A stretch of 64,000 bases of DNA from positions 1,364,001-1,428,000 of the forward strand of contig NZ_QUOU01000001.1 of the NCBI RefSeq assembly GCF_003390335.1, written 5' to 3'. Below, in pieces: positions 45,108 to 53,843 of this stretch. This stretch comes from Thalassotalea euphylliae (lineage in GTDB: Bacteria > Pseudomonadota > Gammaproteobacteria > Enterobacterales > Alteromonadaceae). Each line of letters starts with the position of its first letter. Position 1 is the first letter of the stretch. A model generated the notes under the pieces. That model made no database searches and was not told where the DNA came from. It saw nothing but the letters and a program-made list of their open reading frames with translations. Made by a program: the position numbers and the translations under genes.

Positions 45108-45422
45108 CTAAGTGACAAGTTTTCCTGTTTCTGTGCAAAGATAACTCAGCTCAAAGCCTCCTTTTAACTCTTCTTTTAACTCGTTAAACAATAGTTTCCC
45201 TTGAACTTCAAATGATTTCATTGCTTCTTCTGAATTAAAGCCAGACTTTGAAGGATCTTGATGATTCAAAGTCTGATCGTATTCGTCTGCCCAATTATTA
45301 ATTCTGCTAGCTAGCCTATTAGAAATAGGGAGGGAAGAAGGATCAATATTATCAATGCCATCACTAAACTCTTCCCAAATCGGGTAACACTCATAATCTG
45401 CCATTAGTTTAATTTTTCTCAT
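45108..45422 (-). CDS. Probable immunity protein for the BECR nuclease toxin
   Basis: 104 residues, small and acidic, beginning MRKIKLMADYECYPIWEEF. It follows the toxin gene after nine bases, has no signal peptide and is the only small gene there. Short acidic cytosolic proteins next to BECR-type toxins neutralise them, so it is assigned by position and character. Confidence 0.75.
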   Translation of the reverse strand: MRKIKLMADYECYPIWEEFSDGIDNIDPSSLPISNRLASRINNWADEYDQTLNHQDPSKSGFNSEEAMKSFEVQGKLLFNELKEELKGGFELSYLCTETGKLVT

Positions 45423-45431
45423 GTTATTCTC

Positions 45432-47123
45432 CTATCTTGCTGGATTAGCTCCAACAATAAACCCATTACTACCAGTTGTAATAGCTATTCTCTGAGTTTT
45501 TCCTGCAAAGTTAATTTCATATATCGGTCTACCTTTTCCTTTTCCTTGATAGCCAACAATTTTTCCTTTAGTCACTGCTGTTATTACAGCAAGGGGAATA
45601 TCTGGGTAACTTATTCCCCTATTTACAAAATCTGAACCATGTCTTTGTAATATATGTTGTAAACCTGCTCCAGCATTCCCTGTTTCTAAAAAAATAATTT
45701 TTCCGTCTGCATTTTTTCCTATTTGAACAATATTTGCTGGATTATGCTTTACGCCATTTTTATTTAGCTGATTTAGGAGTGAGCCTGATGTACCTGTTCG
45801 TATCGCAGGAAAGTATGCTGTGCCAACTGCTATTACTTTCCTAAAATCATTTGCCACGCCCTGTGCGACTTCATTGTCTACCTCTACCCATTGGTTCATC
45901 CTACCTAAGGAGCCAGGTTCTTGATGTGAAAGTTTTTCAAGCCAGTTGGCAATACCGTTTACTGAATCTGGAACTAAGTTTCCTATCGAAGCTTTTGCAC
46001 CATTGGCAATAGTCGATGCTGTCTCTTTGTATATTCTGCTTAATTTATTGTTATATAGTTCTTCATTAGTCTCAAGCACTTCTATATCAATACTGTGCGT
46101 TGCGCCATTGGCGGTTGCGGTTAATTGATAAAGGCCGGGGTCGAGGGTTAAGCGGGTTTCCCAATAGCTCATCTGGTTTGGTTGGGGTTTAGGTACGGAG
46201 ATGAAATCACTGCCACTGCTTGCCCCTTGCCAGCTCACTTCCACTGAACTGGCATTGGTGACCGAGCCTTCGACATGGGTATCCCAACCACTGGGGACTT
46301 TGATGGTATCACCGGCTTGTGGCGGATTGCGACGGGTAAACCCCTCGTTAAAGTTGTAGGGGTAGACTAATCCTACGTCTGCTTGCCCCGTATATTGCTT
46401 GGCCACCGATTCAACCGTATCAGCAGGTGCCATGGTATGTTGGCTAAAGCGCATATAGACCTGTGCTGACTTTTTGAGTTCAATTTGCTCGCCATGATTG
46501 GGTTTGCTAATAAACACATGAGGCTCTAACGCTTGCTCTGGGTCGACACTTGCCCCTAAAAACCGTTGGTTGATTTCGGCTTGGGTGAGGCCGCGTTTGT
46601 TATTTTGAGTATTAGCGAGTGTGTTCGCGCTAGTTGAGCCATTCGAAGAGGTCGATGCATTGTTAGTGGCTAAGGCACTTTGTACCACATTGGTGATTTG
46701 GCCGCCTTGGCTCGTAATGGGGTTAATCGCATTAAGCGCATGGTTGGCAGCGCCACCACCCGCAAATTTTGGCGTGTTGTTATCAGCTTCAAGTGCCTGA
46801 TAAGGGGCAAAGGCATAGCATTCATCTGTGTGATGACGATATTGCGCGTAACTGACTTGCTGCCAACGCTTGTTGGCTTTGACCCAAAACATGGCGCTAT
46901 GCTGGTAGCGAAACAAGTCACTTTGCCTTGGCGGGATAATACTCCATGCTTGGTTACGCCGCTTGCGTCGTATTTCATCCGGTAACTGGTTAAGCTGCGA
47001 CGTTGGAATTGCTGTGGCCGTAATCAGTTGTTGTGGTGTGGGCGGTTCGGCGTGGCTATCGCCAATGAGCGGGTTATTCCCTTGCTCGCGGCTTATGCGC
47101 GAGGGGCTAGCATCCAATGCCAT
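45432..47123 (-). CDS. Polymorphic toxin with LysM-like repeat and BECR nuclease tip
   Basis: 563 residues from the ATG at 47123 (AAAGGA upstream). The N-terminal half is a low-complexity and structural region (NASTSSNGSTSANTLANTQN) with a LysM-like segment (DTVESVAKQYTG...RNPPQAGDTIKVPSGW, about 235-285) and an Ig-like strand region to about 350. The last ~90 residues match the barnase-EndoU-colicin E5/D-RelE-like (PBECR) fold: GLQHILQRHGSDFVNRGI, IYEINFAGKTQRIAITTGSN and a final GFIVGANPAR. Probably a T6SS-delivered or contact-dependent RNase; no VgrG or PAAR domain is seen. Confidence 0.75.
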   Translation of the reverse strand: MALDASPSRISREQGNNPLIGDSHAEPPTPQQLITATAIPTSQLNQLPDEIRRKRRNQAWSIIPPRQSDLFRYQHSAMFWVKANKRWQQVSYAQYRHHTDECYAFAPYQALEADNNTPKFAGGGAANHALNAINPITSQGGQITNVVQSALATNNASTSSNGSTSANTLANTQNNKRGLTQAEINQRFLGASVDPEQALEPHVFISKPNHGEQIELKKSAQVYMRFSQHTMAPADTVESVAKQYTGQADVGLVYPYNFNEGFTRRNPPQAGDTIKVPSGWDTHVEGSVTNASSVEVSWQGASSGSDFISVPKPQPNQMSYWETRLTLDPGLYQLTATANGATHSIDIEVLETNEELYNNKLSRIYKETASTIANGAKASIGNLVPDSVNGIANWLEKLSHQEPGSLGRMNQWVEVDNEVAQGVANDFRKVIAVGTAYFPAIRTGTSGSLLNQLNKNGVKHNPANIVQIGKNADGKIIFLETGNAGAGLQHILQRHGSDFVNRGISYPDIPLAVITAVTKGKIVGYQGKGKGRPIYEINFAGKTQRIAITTGSNGFIVGANPAR

Positions 47124-47302
47124 CAATCATCCTTTATCACAAATCCTGTCCATGTAACGACCAAGATTCTCGCACAACCACGCAGATTGTCAATTGACAT
47201 CATCAATTAGGGGTTTATCACTGCTAGAGAAAATTCAAATGTGCTTAACGGTAAGGATCATTTTCGCGGCTGATAGCTCATGCCGAATGTTAAAGAGTTA
47301 TA

Positions 47303-47646
47303 TTAATGGCTTACGTTGGCGATATCCCCTCTTCTGACGGGAAAGCCTTGGTGCATCCAGCCGTATATGCCTTCCCACAGCACAGCGGTGCGAGTGTAGC
47401 CGCGCCGTCTTAGTTTGTTGATGGTGTAACCTTCTCTGTCTTTACCGTGGCATAACGCACAATATTTTTGATAGTTGGCAGCCGCTACCTCAGCTTGCGC
47501 AGTCGTCAGTTTTCGCGGTGGGAGCGCAATTCGCGCTCTTGTGCATTGATAGTCGTTGAGAGCATTGTCGAGGCCACAAAAAGAAAAAATGCGCTTCTAG
47601 TTAGGTATGAAATTTGCGATTTTTTGGGAAATATGGCACTGAGCAC
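47303..47646 (-). pseudogene. Cytochrome c family protein, frameshifted
   Basis: Two minus-strand frames form one small periplasmic c-type cytochrome. The first, from a GTG at 47646, gives a signal peptide (AFFLFVASTMLSTTINA-QE) and stops after RSHREN. The second gives KLTTAQAEVAAANYQKYCAL, completing the heme motif CALCH (47447-47461), and ends DIANVSH. They join if one A is added to the AAAA run at 47510-47513 (minus strand). Either a real frameshift or a homopolymer sequencing error; no intact start exists in the second frame. Confidence 0.7.
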
Positions 47647-47802
47647 AGGGGAAACCTTTTTATCCATAAAACGGTGTTATCAGCATAAGCGTGGAAGGCT
47701 AGTTTGGCTAGCGGTTGCTCAAACTTGGTAACAATTCTTTTAGTACTTATAAATTTTAGTGTGCTTGGGTTTTAGTGTGTTTGGAGTAACTGGTGTAACC
47801 AA

Positions 47803-47841
47803 GAAAAACACGTAGCGAGTTTATGTCGCTCGCTACGTGTT
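47803..47841 (-). terminator. Terminator of the AbgT gene
   Basis: AACACGTAGCGAG pairs with CTCGCTACGTGTT over 13 bases (47807-47819/47829-47841). Read on the minus strand it is followed by five T. Confidence 0.8.
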
Positions 47842-47903
47842 GATCTTTTCTTTTTTGGGACCTTTCTTGATATCCACAAACAAGCTAAGCCCTCGTCTTA
47901 AAC

Positions 47904-49439
47904 CTAAGGCAGGTATTCATAGGTGGCTTGCAGCCCGAGTGGCAATCCTAAGCTCCAAAACACCATTAGGAAAATCGTCCAAGCGACGATAAATATCACG
48001 GAAAACGGTAGCATCATAGCGGCTAACGTACCAATGCCTGCCGAGGTTACATAGCGCTGACAAAATACAACGACTAGCGGGAAATAAGGCATTAATGGGG
48101 TAATGATATTGGTACTGGAATCACCAATGCGATAGGCGGCTTGTGCCAAATCAGGTGAGATGCCGAGCTGCATTAACATTGGCACAAAGATGGGGGCAAG
48201 CAGCGCCCATTTCGCCGACGCTGAGCCAACAAATAAATTGATAAAACCAGTGAGAATAATAATCCCTGTGATGGTCACGCCGCCGGGCAATGCCAACGCT
48301 TTTAATGCTTCTGCGCCTTTCACCGCCAGTAAGATACCTAGGTTAGACTGGCCAAAAGCATAAATAAACTGGGCGATAAAAAACATAATCACAAGGTAAT
48401 AGCCCATATCACTCATGGCTTTACTCATCCCTTGAATAAAGTCTTTGGTGGTTTTGATCTTGCCAATCAAGATGCCGTAAACCAGCCCAGGAATTAAAAA
48501 GAGCAAGAAAATTAGCGGTACGATAGACTGCATCAAAGGTGCTGAAAACGAGGTTAATGAGCCATCTGCGGCGCGCCATGCGGAGTTTTCAAGAGAGGTT
48601 GAAATTATCAGTAAAACAATACCGATAACCGTTGCCAACAACGACCAACGCAGCGCCTTGCGTTCATTGTCTTGTAATGGCTCCATGGTCGGCAAGTCAG
48701 ATAAATCGCCATCGAGTTCATTGCCTTTGAGTTTCGGCTCGACAATTTTGTCGGTGATAAACCAGCCTAAGGTAATTATTAAAATCGAAGAGGCCGCGGT
48801 AAAGTAGTAGTTGTTGAGTGGGTTGAGCACCATCTCAGAATTTAAGATTTGTGCTCCCGCTTGCGTAATGCCTTGGAGCATAGGATCAATAGAAGACGGT
48901 ACAAAGTTTGCGGAAAAACCGCCTGAAACGCCCGCAAAGGCGGCAGCGATACCCGCGAGCGGATGCCTGCCCGCCGCATAAAAAATGACGCCACCGAGTG
49001 GGATAACGAGCACGTAGCCAGCATCAACGGCGGTATGGCTGACAATACCAACCGCAATCACCATAGGCGTTAACAGCCATTTTCCCGTTACCGCCATCAG
49101 TGCGCGCAAGCCGGCATTGATAAAACCAGAGAATTCGGCGACTCCAATACCTAAAATAGCCACCAAGACCACACCCACAGGGTGAAAGTGGGAAAAGTTA
49201 GTGACCATTTTCGAGAAGAAGGTGGTCATTGCGTCACCGCTCAGCTGGTTGTTGATCACTAGCGCTTGACCTGTGCGAGGGTCAATAGCATTAAAGTCGA
49301 CACCTGAAAGCGCCCAAGAAAGTAGCCATACAAAGACCATTAAGGCAATAAATAGCGCCGCTGGGTCGGGCAGTTTGTTACCCCAAATTTCGACTTTGTT
49401 GAGCAAACGTTGGATAAGTGGAGCTGACTGTTCCGTCAT
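47904..49439 (-). CDS. abgT: AbgT-family transporter
   Basis: 511 residues, about 12 membrane segments. Matches AbgT/MtrF: NKLPDPAALFIALMVFVWLL near the start, SGGFSANFVPSSIDPMLQGI, and PLMPYFPLVVVFCQRY near the end. Family members move p-aminobenzoyl-glutamate or export sulfonamides using the proton or sodium gradient. No abgA/abgB hydrolase genes are adjacent, so uptake for folate salvage is not certain. Confidence 0.92.
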   Translation of the reverse strand: MTEQSAPLIQRLLNKVEIWGNKLPDPAALFIALMVFVWLLSWALSGVDFNAIDPRTGQALVINNQLSGDAMTTFFSKMVTNFSHFHPVGVVLVAILGIGVAEFSGFINAGLRALMAVTGKWLLTPMVIAVGIVSHTAVDAGYVLVIPLGGVIFYAAGRHPLAGIAAAFAGVSGGFSANFVPSSIDPMLQGITQAGAQILNSEMVLNPLNNYYFTAASSILIITLGWFITDKIVEPKLKGNELDGDLSDLPTMEPLQDNERKALRWSLLATVIGIVLLIISTSLENSAWRAADGSLTSFSAPLMQSIVPLIFLLFLIPGLVYGILIGKIKTTKDFIQGMSKAMSDMGYYLVIMFFIAQFIYAFGQSNLGILLAVKGAEALKALALPGGVTITGIIILTGFINLFVGSASAKWALLAPIFVPMLMQLGISPDLAQAAYRIGDSSTNIITPLMPYFPLVVVFCQRYVTSAGIGTLAAMMLPFSVIFIVAWTIFLMVFWSLGLPLGLQATYEYLP

Positions 49440-49893
49440 AAATTCACCTTTATTATTTTTCTCGTGATTTTATTGTGTTGATTTTTGCGTTTGGTATTGC
49501 TTGTTGTCATTCAGTTTTGCGCAATTCTTTTGCTGTGTTCTGTGCAAACTTAGTGCGCAGTGCGCAGTGCGTTGCGTGATATTTGTACGCATTAAACCCA
49601 TCTTAGGAAATTGCCCTGAAAATAGAAAGAGGGGGTTACAAAGTTGTTAATTGCAGTCGTCATAAAGTGGTCTGGTTGTCACCATAATTTACACTTTTCA
49701 TTGGGGGGCGTGAGCCTTCATTCGCTAACACAATGAATACGCTGTTGATAATGTCACTGGTATCGTTATTGCTAGTTTTGCATGAGGAAACGCTCTTGCG
49801 GTTAAGGGCTATTGACACAGTAGCTAGCGTGGCTTTTTAAGCTAGTTTGATCAATCACAAAAATGAGTAGCACACTTTACGAGGACGAGATAA
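49440..49893. other. Intergenic control region with 7-bp repeats
   Basis: About 450 bases between divergent genes. AGTGCGC is repeated three times (49552-49572, the last copy ending T). No gene seen. Confidence 0.6.
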
Positions 49894-50673
49894 ATGTCTG
49901 CCAACTTGAATAATCTAGTTAAAGCAGTAAGCCTTGTTGTTTTGTTATTTTCCAATACCGTATACGCTACCCCCATCAACGGTACTGGCCTGATCACTCC
50001 TGACGTCATTTTTGGCTCTGGCAATGCCAACGGCTCATGGACTGGGGTAAATGTTAACGGGGTAGAGGTCGCGCTGCGCGGTAAACTGCGATACGACGAA
50101 TTTGGTAACCCACAAAATATTTTCAATTATGATGGCGACCGCACATACACGTTTGATCCCGTCTTTAGCTCGATACCCGCAGGGCGTTCGGTGTTCAACT
50201 TTGAATACGCGGTTAACGTCGACAGCACGGGGACAAGCGGCGCAGTACTTAGTGATTTTACTTACTTGTTTGAATTTGACACTGACCCCACGGTTGCCAC
50301 GTCATTTTTAGGTGGTGATATCGTCAACCAAGTTTTTACCGACAATGCCATGGGCACCAATGCAACAGGTAACGGCGGCGGTACAGTGGCAGCAGATCCC
50401 GTTGAATATGCAACGCTTATTAGTAGCACTAACGTTGCACAGAATTCACAAAATCGGGGTTTTGGCTTCTCTGGCATGATCGACCCAGCAGCCAGTGGTA
50501 TTTTTACCTATCAATTATCCGTGCTGCTAAACGGCACCTTATTGGCCTCGACTTCAATTGATGTAGTTGTTGAGCAGACTGCAATCCCTGCTCCTGCCAT
50601 AACGCCACTATTTTTATTGGCATTATTACTGTTAGGTGTGAAATATCGCCAGCGCAATCGTCAGCGTGGCTAA
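49894..50673 (+). CDS. Exported protein with PEP-CTERM-like C-terminus
   Basis: 259 residues. Signal peptide (cleavage near VYA-TP, residue 27), a beta-rich body with many Gly/Asn/Thr repeats, then a C-terminal signal: IPAPAITPLFLLALLLLG followed by KYRQRNRQRG, i.e. short motif, hydrophobic helix, basic tail. That is the layout of PEP-CTERM-type sorting signals processed by exosortases. No exosortase in the window. Body family not recognised. Confidence 0.7.
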   Translation: MSANLNNLVKAVSLVVLLFSNTVYATPINGTGLITPDVIFGSGNANGSWTGVNVNGVEVALRGKLRYDEFGNPQNIFNYDGDRTYTFDPVFSSIPAGRSVFNFEYAVNVDSTGTSGAVLSDFTYLFEFDTDPTVATSFLGGDIVNQVFTDNAMGTNATGNGGGTVAADPVEYATLISSTNVAQNSQNRGFGFSGMIDPAASGIFTYQLSVLLNGTLLASTSIDVVVEQTAIPAPAITPLFLLALLLLGVKYRQRNRQRG

Positions 50674-50722
50674 ACAGTTTTTGTCGATTTAAGCGTAACT
50701 TACTTTGTCATACTAACACTGC

Positions 50723-50751
50723 GCAGCTAGCTGAGCTGATAAGCTAGCTGC
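50723..50751 (+). terminator. Hairpin after the PEP-CTERM-like gene
   Basis: GCAGCTAGCT pairs perfectly with AGCTAGCTGC around a 9-base loop; only a weak T-rich stretch follows. Confidence 0.45.
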
Positions 50752-50898
50752 CTTTGCTACTCCAATACTTCCTTTTCTAATTTTTCCTCTAGTTTTTTCC
50801 TCGTTTGCATAGCCGAGCGCTTTTTTCTTCACATTTTCTTCACGGCCATATTGCTAGCTTAGCTACTGTTGATAACAAGCTAAAACGGAGCTACCGAG

Positions 50899-52029
50899 AT
50901 GAAACATTCGATATTAACACTGGTGATGCCTATGACTTTGTCTTTTTCTGCAACCAGCGCCTTAGCAGCGAAACCTGTGCAAGAGCCGCAACAGATACTG
51001 ATGGTACTAAGCAGTTATGGTGAAAAAGGTGCCGATGGCAAGCTGATCAAACCTGGTTACGAATTTGATGAAATGAGTAAGTCTTATCTTGTTTTTGATG
51101 CTGCGGGCGCTGAGGTGACTTTCGCCTCACCCAAAGGCGGTAAACCAATCGCCGATAAATTTGATAAGAACAAACCATATAATCAAAAGTTTCTTGAAGA
51201 CACCACAGCAGTGAAGCTGCTTTCGGCCAGCGTTAAACTCTCAGATATTAACTCGCAAGCATTTGACGCCGTTTATGTCGTTGGCGGTAAAGGCCCAATG
51301 TTTGATTTAGCCACAAATAAAGACGTCAAAACCATTATTAAGCAGGTATATGAAAACAAAGGCGTTGTTGGTGCCGTTTGCCACGGCCCAGCGGCACTGT
51401 TAGATGTTAAGTTGAGTAACGGTAACTACTTAATCGCAGATAAGCGCATTTCTGCGTTTACTAACCAAGAAGAAAAAGCTTTCACCAAGAAATGGCAATT
51501 GCCTTTTATGCTGGCAGATAAATTGACCGCGCAAGGGGCAAGTTACCAGCAAGACGGCTTAATGCTCAATCAAGTCAGCGTTGATAAGCGCTTAGTGACA
51601 GGTCAAAACCCATTTTCTACCGCTGACGCTGCCAAGGCATTAGTTGCGGAACTTGGCTTACCTGTGCCAGCGCATATCGACTTTAAAGACGATCGCACCA
51701 TTAAACTGGCGGAAGCGTTTTTCGCCGACCGAGCATCAGCGGCGCTGGCCTATAAAAACAATACAGAGCAATACGACACTATGTTACTCGCTATGATCGG
51801 GTTATACCAAGCCAAGCACGCCACTCGCCAAATTGAATTGGATGTCGGGCTAGCATTGATGGAATTAACGCAAGCTAAAGTCAATCATCCGATGTTAGAG
51901 ACGGCAATTGCTCAAGCTTACCTCGATAAAAGTGACACCCATACCGCAATGAAACGTTTACAAACATCAAAAAACAAGTTTCCAGACAATGCGCAAATCG
52001 CCAACTTGTTGCTTGAGTTAAGCCAGTAA
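50899..52029 (+). CDS. Exported DJ-1/PfpI-like protein with helical C-terminal extension
   Basis: 376 residues. Signal peptide (cleavage near ALA-AK, residue 24); class I glutamine-amidotransferase-like domain (about 32-240) with nucleophile Cys161-His162 in AVCHGPA and GYEFDE carrying the partner Glu55, as in Hsp31/YhbO-like chaperone/glyoxalases. The last ~130 residues form TPR-like helices (YDTMLLAMIGLYQAKHA, AYLDKSDTHTAMKRLQT). This domain pairing is unusual. First gene of a four-gene unit with a hydrolase and a two-component system. Confidence 0.85.
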   Translation: MKHSILTLVMPMTLSFSATSALAAKPVQEPQQILMVLSSYGEKGADGKLIKPGYEFDEMSKSYLVFDAAGAEVTFASPKGGKPIADKFDKNKPYNQKFLEDTTAVKLLSASVKLSDINSQAFDAVYVVGGKGPMFDLATNKDVKTIIKQVYENKGVVGAVCHGPAALLDVKLSNGNYLIADKRISAFTNQEEKAFTKKWQLPFMLADKLTAQGASYQQDGLMLNQVSVDKRLVTGQNPFSTADAAKALVAELGLPVPAHIDFKDDRTIKLAEAFFADRASAALAYKNNTEQYDTMLLAMIGLYQAKHATRQIELDVGLALMELTQAKVNHPMLETAIAQAYLDKSDTHTAMKRLQTSKNKFPDNAQIANLLLELSQ

Positions 52030-52041
52030 AGGAGTAGTCCA

Positions 52042-53019
52042 ATGAGCAAAATTGCCCTACGAAATAAACTAAGCAAGCTAAACAGGCTAAGAGACGTTAA
52101 TTGGAGAAGGCTAATGATCAGTACTCTCGGTGTTGTTGCTCTGCTCGGTGGACTTTGGTATGCCATTTGGGGATTGCACCCGTATCAAGTTGATCAGCAA
52201 CAAATCGCGGTGGCTTACGCTCATCAACAGTCGGCTGGCGATAGCGTCGCCGTTACGATGAACGTTGAGCAGGAGGCAAAGAATCAATTTGCGTTTACGT
52301 ATACCAGCTTTGATGGTGCGATTGTCAATGGTCGCATGGTTTACCCTGAGCATACGGAGCCGGGACAAGCACTACCTGTGATGCTTGGAGTGCATGCCAT
52401 GGGGCGCAGTGAAAATCGGTGGTGGATGGATAGCTTCAAAGATCGGCCAACACTAGAGCAAACGGATAAACTCACTCAACAAGCACTGGCAAATGGCTAT
52501 GCGGTTATCGCCATTGATAGCCGTAACCATGGCAAACGCAAAAACTTAGATCACAACATTATCAAGGTCATGAATGATTTGCATTGGTGGGGCAAGCGTG
52601 AACCCTATGAGCAAATGGTGATTGATACCGTAAAAGATTATCGCGTGTTACTTGATTGGCTGGAACAACAACCACAGTTTGATGCGACCAAAACCAGTGT
52701 TGCCGGTTATAGCATGGGGGGGCAAGTGTCATTGTTACTGGCGGGAGTCGATGAACGCATTGAGCGGGTACTCTCTATTGTGCCGCCTTATTTAGATGAT
52801 AAGGTTGCCATTGTTGCCCCTAAAAATATACTTGGCAATTTAGCGCATCTTGATAAATTATGGCTAGTTTCTGCTAATGATGACGAACACGCCAGTGAAT
52901 CAGAAAACGCAGAATTATATGCGCTTATCGGGACCAAAAATAAAAAGCACCTACGCTTTGAGGGAGGCCATGTGTTGCCAACGGGTTACTATCAGCAACT
53001 GAGCGACTGGTATCAGTAA
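52042..53019 (+). CDS. Membrane-anchored alpha/beta hydrolase
   Basis: 325 residues. N-terminal membrane anchor (LMISTLGVVALLGGLWYAIW, about 24-44), then a hydrolase fold with nucleophile Ser224 in GYSMGG and His310 in FEGGHVLP; an Asp near 282 (SANDDEH) would complete the triad. Resembles dienelactone hydrolase/acetyl esterase types. Twelve bases after the DJ-1 gene and directly abutting the response regulator, so one operon. Confidence 0.88.
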   Translation: MSKIALRNKLSKLNRLRDVNWRRLMISTLGVVALLGGLWYAIWGLHPYQVDQQQIAVAYAHQQSAGDSVAVTMNVEQEAKNQFAFTYTSFDGAIVNGRMVYPEHTEPGQALPVMLGVHAMGRSENRWWMDSFKDRPTLEQTDKLTQQALANGYAVIAIDSRNHGKRKNLDHNIIKVMNDLHWWGKREPYEQMVIDTVKDYRVLLDWLEQQPQFDATKTSVAGYSMGGQVSLLLAGVDERIERVLSIVPPYLDDKVAIVAPKNILGNLAHLDKLWLVSANDDEHASESENAELYALIGTKNKKHLRFEGGHVLPTGYYQQLSDWYQ

Positions 53020-53721
53020 ATGTCGATGCAAAGCATGCCGTTAAAAGTGTTATTGGTTGAAGACAATATGGCGATCAGTGCCAATATAGCCGACTTTTTC
53101 GAGCAACGGTCAGTGACAATGGATTTTGCTTATGACGGTGAGCAAGGCTGTGCGCTGGCACTTAGTGAATATTTCGACTGTATTGTGCTCGACATTGCCC
53201 TGCCTAAGTTGGATGGTTTGGCCGTGTGTCAGGTGATTCGCGCTCAGGCAGAGCGCCATATCCCAATTATTATGCTGACGGCGCGCGATACTTTAGATGA
53301 CAAACTAACAGGCTTTGCGCAAGGCGCCGATGATTACTTAACCAAACCATTTGCGCTTGAAGAGCTATTTGCTCGTTGCCAAGTACTTGCCGCCCGCAAT
53401 CAGTTGCAGCAGCCAAAGCTGTTGCAACTTGGCGAAGGTAATCGAAGGCTGTCACTGGATTTAACCAGCAAGCAAGTCACGCGCAACGGTCAAGAAATTC
53501 ATTTACAGCCGATCCCTTTTAAGATTTTACAGCTGTTAATGGATGCACACCCAAGGGCATTAACCCGCAGTGAATTATGTGACAAGCTATGGGGAGATAT
53601 GCCGACATCGTCAGATGCGCTGCGCTCTCATTTTTACCAACTGAGAAAAGCCATAGACAAGCCGTTTAACGAACCTGTTGTGAAAACCATTCACGGTGTT
53701 GGGTTTACTTTAGTGGTATAA
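53020..53721 (+). CDS. OmpR-family response regulator
   Basis: 233 residues. Receiver domain with phospho-acceptor Asp58 (VLDIALPKLDG) and Lys109 (YLTKPF), then an OmpR winged helix (LRSHFYQLRKAIDKPF, VKTIHGVGFTLV). Begins exactly where the hydrolase stops. Partner of the sensor kinase 122 bases downstream. Confidence 0.95.
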   Translation: MSMQSMPLKVLLVEDNMAISANIADFFEQRSVTMDFAYDGEQGCALALSEYFDCIVLDIALPKLDGLAVCQVIRAQAERHIPIIMLTARDTLDDKLTGFAQGADDYLTKPFALEELFARCQVLAARNQLQQPKLLQLGEGNRRLSLDLTSKQVTRNGQEIHLQPIPFKILQLLMDAHPRALTRSELCDKLWGDMPTSSDALRSHFYQLRKAIDKPFNEPVVKTIHGVGFTLVV

Positions 53722-53733
53722 GTTTTGCGGTAT

Positions 53734-53775
53734 GAGCTTAGCGCTTTGAATTTAGCGCTTTGAATTTAGCGCTGT
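53734..53775. repeat. 14-bp tandem repeat, three copies
   Basis: GAATTTAGCGCTTT-like units at 53734 (two differences), 53748 and 53762, between the response regulator and the kinase start. Confidence 0.8.
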
Positions 53776-53843
53776 TAATGGCACGTTCACGTGGTTCACA
53801 CGCGTATGCCAAAAATCACTCCACTGGCCGAAAGGAAGCCGTA

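Noticed and set aside
47468..47731. 87-residue plus-strand frame
   Set aside because: Lies opposite the split cytochrome c gene, which has a signal peptide and heme motif; shadow.
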